A program made the position numbers and the translations under genes. A stretch of DNA of 23,694 bases from an uncultured bacterium (GTDB lineage Bacteria; Bacteroidota; Bacteroidia; Bacteroidales; Muribaculaceae). The stretch covers positions 1 to 23,694 of the forward strand of contig CAMHGU010000011.1 of NCBI GenBank assembly GCA_946184715.1, in the 5' to 3' direction. Positions 21,201-23,694 of this stretch are shown here, piece after piece (position 1 is the stretch's first letter; each line of letters opens with the position of its first letter). The notes under the pieces are model-generated. The model ran no database searches. It saw only the letters and a list, made by a program, of their open reading frames with translations, and was not told the DNA's origin.

Positions 21201-22148
21201 ATGGAAAGCACAAAGAAATGTCCGATATGTGCGGAGCGGATACCTGCCGATGCGCGCGTGTGCCCGCTCTGCCGCGAAGTACTTGAAGGCCCCGGCCGCT
21301 CGTGGCTGCTGCAATATGCCTCTGATGGGGTCGCTCCGGAGGCGGCAGCACCTGCCGCGCCAGCCGATGTTGAGAATGCGGCCGCGCCACTATCGCAGCC
21401 TCAACCCGTTGCTGAGCCTGCGCCGCAGCCTACTGTCGAGCCCACGTCGGACGGCTCGTGCGAGCCGGCGGTGGTGACGGCTGAGGAGGAGTATGCGCCT
21501 GTGGAGGAGCGGCCTCGGCGTCGATATAAAGCGGCACTGATAGCCGTGTGGGTGGTGGTAGGACTGCTTGCCGCACTGTTCGCTCTGCTCTTGATTGGGG
21601 TGCTGACCGACGATGATGACGCCCCCGCTAAGGGCGCGCCCGTGGCAGCCGTGGCCGGCGAGGAGAGCGCCGTGGCCGGCGAGGAGAGCGCCGTGGCCGA
21701 CACCTGCGTTATGGTGGGCGCTTACGTCGTGGATGTCTCCGACACCAACCTACGCGACGCGCCACGAGGCAATGTGGCGATGACGTTGTCCTGCCAGAGA
21801 GCATATACCTTGACCCTCACCACGCCTACCAACGGCTGGTGGCGAGTGGTGTGTGTGACCGATGCCGAATGCTGTGATGAGATTGCCCTTCGCGGCTCCG
21901 CTACCGACCAATATTGGATTCATCACTCGGTGATAGGCGCCTCCACTCGCAACTACGGCACCGAGCCGCTCTATCTGCTTGCCGCCCCCGATGCCGCAAG
22001 CCAACGGCTCTATCTGCTTCCGCCGGAGGCCGAGGTGGGTCTGCTCGACCTCGACGACATCTGGGTGAAGGTCATCACCGCCGATGGCCACGTAGGCTGG
22101 TTGCCGAATGATATGCTTTGCGATAATCCGCTCTCCACTTGTCCCTAA
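21201..22148 (+). CDS. Zinc-ribbon, single-TM protein with SH3b domains
   Basis: The 315-residue protein begins with a zinc ribbon (Cys7-x2-Cys10 and Cys21-x2-Cys24, CPICAERI and CPLC). An Ala/Pro/Glu-rich linker leads to one membrane helix (about 112-135). The remaining C-terminal region has two bacterial SH3-like segments: one with TNLRDAPRGNVAM and NGWWRVV, and a second ending VGWLPNDMLC, a common ending in Bacteroidales SH3b proteins. The zinc ribbon would be cytoplasmic and the SH3b part in the periplasm, where such domains often bind cell wall. The ATG at 21201 is chosen because it is where the zinc-ribbon motif starts and it follows the -7 box at the right distance. The kinase gene starts 3 bp after its stop, so the two probably act together. 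Confidence 0.82.
   Translation: MESTKKCPICAERIPADARVCPLCREVLEGPGRSWLLQYASDGVAPEAAAPAAPADVENAAAPLSQPQPVAEPAPQPTVEPTSDGSCEPAVVTAEEEYAPVEERPRRRYKAALIAVWVVVGLLAALFALLLIGVLTDDDDAPAKGAPVAAVAGEESAVAGEESAVADTCVMVGAYVVDVSDTNLRDAPRGNVAMTLSCQRAYTLTLTTPTNGWWRVVCVTDAECCDEIALRGSATDQYWIHHSVIGASTRNYGTEPLYLLAAPDAASQRLYLLPPEAEVGLLDLDDIWVKVITADGHVGWLPNDMLCDNPLSTCP
21648..21689 (+). repeat. Two tandem copies of a 21-bp unit in the SH3b protein gene
   Basis: The copies at 21648-21668 and 21669-21689 are identical, each encoding AVAGEES. A partial third copy (AVA) follows. The unit is a multiple of three, so copy changes would only alter the length of the linker just outside the membrane helix. Confidence 0.85.
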
Positions 22149-22151
22149 CCA

Positions 22152-23558
22152 ATGACAGCAATGACCGACGACACGTCAGATTCCTGTTTTCAACCAGCCG
22201 AGGAGCCGATAGAGGCAGGGTGGAGCGACTTTGAGCCGCTGAAGCGGAGCGAGGGCGGGGCGTGCGTGGTGGTCAAGGCGAAACGTCGCGGTAAATGGCA
22301 CGTGCTGAAGGCGCTGCGGCCCGCCTATGTCGATAAGCCCGCCTACCAGGCGCTGCTGCATAAAGAGTTTGAGATAGGCTACGGCCTCTCTCACGAGAAC
22401 ATCGCCGCCACCATCGGGCTTGAGCCTGTGGCGGGGCTGGGCGAGTGCATAGTGCAAGAGTGGGTGGATGGCGCGACGCTGCGCGAGGCGATGGGCCGAG
22501 GCGTATGGAACCGCGGCCGAGTCGTGGCGATAATGCGCCAGCTCAGCTCGGCCTTGAGCTATATTCACGCCAAGCAGATAGTGCATCGCGACGTGAAACC
22601 CTCGAACGTGATGCTCACCGCGCGCGCCGACCGCGTGAAGATTATCGACTTCGGACACTCCGATGCCGACGACTATGCCGCACTGAAGCTGCCCGCCGGC
22701 ACGGCAGGCTACCAGGCGCCCGAGCTTCGCGCGGCGGGCGGCACTGCCGATGAGCGTAGCGACATCTACTCGCTGGGCGTGATGCTCGGCGAGCTTTGCG
22801 CGTTGCTTCCGAAGCCCGACCGCGCGCTGGAGCGGATAGCGCGCCACTGCACCGAGAGCGACCCGATGAGGCGGCCGCAGCACGTGGCCGACATTGACTG
22901 GGACACGCCACTGCTCTCGCCGTGGCTCCGCGCGCTGCTCGTGGCGGCGATGGCCGCTGCGGTGGCGTGCATAGTGGCGATATTCTTCTACTTACGGCAG
23001 CCTGTGGAGAATGTATCTCGCGCGGCCGATACGGTTCCCGCGGTGCCAGCCGACACTGCGTCGGCACCCGCTGAGACACCCGGTGAGGTGCCTGAGCCGA
23101 GGCCTAAAGAGAAAGGCGTGGAGGAGACGGAGTCGGTGCGGCCGGCAGAGGTGAAGCCTGAGAATACGGTTCCGGCCGATACCGCGATGTCGTGGGGCGA
23201 GCACCCAGTGCTTGCCGACGACCTCAAGCCATTTCGCAAGGCGATGAGGCGGCAAGTTTACACGATATGCGTTGACAATTTGGCGTGGCTTGATGAGCAA
23301 GCGCGCGCGGCAAAGAGCGAGGAAGAGGCGGCATCGGCATTCGACGGGTACTATCAGCGTATCTATAGACTTGGCCGCGAGTGGGCACGTCAGCATCTGC
23401 CGGCCTATGTGTCGCCATCGTCGCCCCGCTTCCAGGCGGTGCTGAAGGATGCCGACGGCCCTATTCAAGGCGGTTTACTCGAGGCGTACTACGACTCGAC
23501 ATTTTACACCGAATACCGCCGCATCCAGACCACCTACCTCATCAACCGCAAGGAATAG
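22152..23558 (+). CDS. Membrane-anchored eukaryotic-like Ser/Thr protein kinase
   Basis: The 468-residue protein has a Hanks-type kinase domain (about 20-250). The ATP-anchoring lysine is Lys53 (HVLKAL), the catalytic loop is HRDVKPSNVML with Asp147, and the metal-binding motif is DFG at Asp166-Gly168. GTAGYQAPE (activation-loop end) and ERSDIYSLGVML follow, so it should be active. The glycine-rich loop is degenerate (RSEGGACVVV). One membrane helix (about 261-281) leads to a Pro/Ala/Glu-rich linker and a periplasmic domain (about 365-468) with no PASTA or other motif I recognise. A second ATG at 22161 is an alternative start. It lies 3 bp after the zinc-ribbon/SH3b gene, suggesting a signalling pair that couples a periplasmic cue to cytoplasmic phosphorylation. 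Targets are unknown. Confidence 0.9.
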   Translation: MTAMTDDTSDSCFQPAEEPIEAGWSDFEPLKRSEGGACVVVKAKRRGKWHVLKALRPAYVDKPAYQALLHKEFEIGYGLSHENIAATIGLEPVAGLGECIVQEWVDGATLREAMGRGVWNRGRVVAIMRQLSSALSYIHAKQIVHRDVKPSNVMLTARADRVKIIDFGHSDADDYAALKLPAGTAGYQAPELRAAGGTADERSDIYSLGVMLGELCALLPKPDRALERIARHCTESDPMRRPQHVADIDWDTPLLSPWLRALLVAAMAAAVACIVAIFFYLRQPVENVSRAADTVPAVPADTASAPAETPGEVPEPRPKEKGVEETESVRPAEVKPENTVPADTAMSWGEHPVLADDLKPFRKAMRRQVYTICVDNLAWLDEQARAAKSEEEAASAFDGYYQRIYRLGREWARQHLPAYVSPSSPRFQAVLKDADGPIQGGLLEAYYDSTFYTEYRRIQTTYLINRKE

Positions 23559-23617
23559 CGCGCCCGGCTGCGGCCGGCAGCAGAGGCACGGTCGGACTGG
23601 TCGGAAGAGAGGACGGG

Positions 23618-23694
23618 CTATGGGTTGAAGGCGAGGGAAGCGCCGGCGGGGGTGACGGAGAGGGTGGCGGTGGCGCCTTCGGGAACGGGCTGAT
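23618..23694 (-). CDS. 3' end of a minus-strand gene entering from the right edge (partial)
   Basis: On the minus strand the last 24 codons before a TAG (23620-23618) read as a beta-strand-like tail, QPVPEGATATLSVTPAGASLAF then NP. Codon composition is like the neighbours and the position, convergent to the kinase gene, is sensible. The fragment is too short to assign a family. Confidence 0.4.
   Translation of the reverse strand, partial: QPVPEGATATLSVTPAGASLAFNP

Noticed and set aside
1..23694. tRNA, rRNA, CRISPR array, insertion sequence or prophage
   Set aside because: Reading through the window gave no cloverleaf-like gene, ribosomal RNA signature, spaced repeat array, transposase or integrase.

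Overview
The window is GC-rich chromosomal DNA from a member of the Bacteroidales (phylum Bacteroidota), most like the high-GC gut family Muribaculaceae. The phylum call rests on promoters of the form TTG-N19/20-TAnnTTTG (clear at 12176-12205, 12361-12391 and 21026-21056), little visible Shine-Dalgarno sequence, a UpxY-type NusG-like antiterminator, a gingipain-type adhesin, and a golvesin-domain amidase of a kind typical of Bacteroidales. The family is an inference from base composition and gene content. No rRNA, tRNA, CRISPR array, transposase or integrase was seen.

Region 1 (1-12205). A short Sel1-repeat gene on the + strand (16-519) converges on a long minus-strand block. Read in the direction of transcription, the block is: a secreted gingipain-like adhesin (12132-10618) with its own promoter and terminator hairpin; a 1869-aa alpha-2-macroglobulin-family protein (10366-4757); and then, 10 bp or less apart or overlapping, a UpxY/NusG-like antiterminator, a Wzx-type polysaccharide flippase, a family-2 glycosyltransferase and a family-4 glycosyltransferase. 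The last five genes look like one transcription unit joining a giant periplasmic or surface protein to a small glycan assembly and export module.

Region 2 (12361-16394). A promoter almost abutting its start codon drives an RluA-type pseudouridine synthase. A gene-free 340-bp stretch with a canonical G-quadruplex motif follows. Next is a large secreted zinc amidase (986 aa) whose catalytic fold is interrupted by a golvesin-type domain.

Region 3 (16420-20355). A visibly AT-richer gene for an AlbA_2 (Schlafen-like)/GHKL-ATPase-like protein contains three perfect copies of an 8-bp repeat, so it may be phase variable. It is followed by an apparent two-gene unit: a family-2 glycosyltransferase and a DUF4922 protein carrying the HLHFQ signature of GDP-hexose phosphorylases. 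A 10-bp inverted repeat lies between this unit and the next, convergent gene.

Region 4 (20361-23694). A putative HTH-like regulator is divergent from a two-gene operon: a zinc-ribbon/TM/SH3b protein and a membrane-anchored Ser/Thr kinase. The shared intergenic region holds a cluster of TGAACC half-sites overlapping the regulator's -33 box, which suggests autoregulation and possibly control of the kinase operon. The 3' end of one more minus-strand gene probably enters from the right edge.
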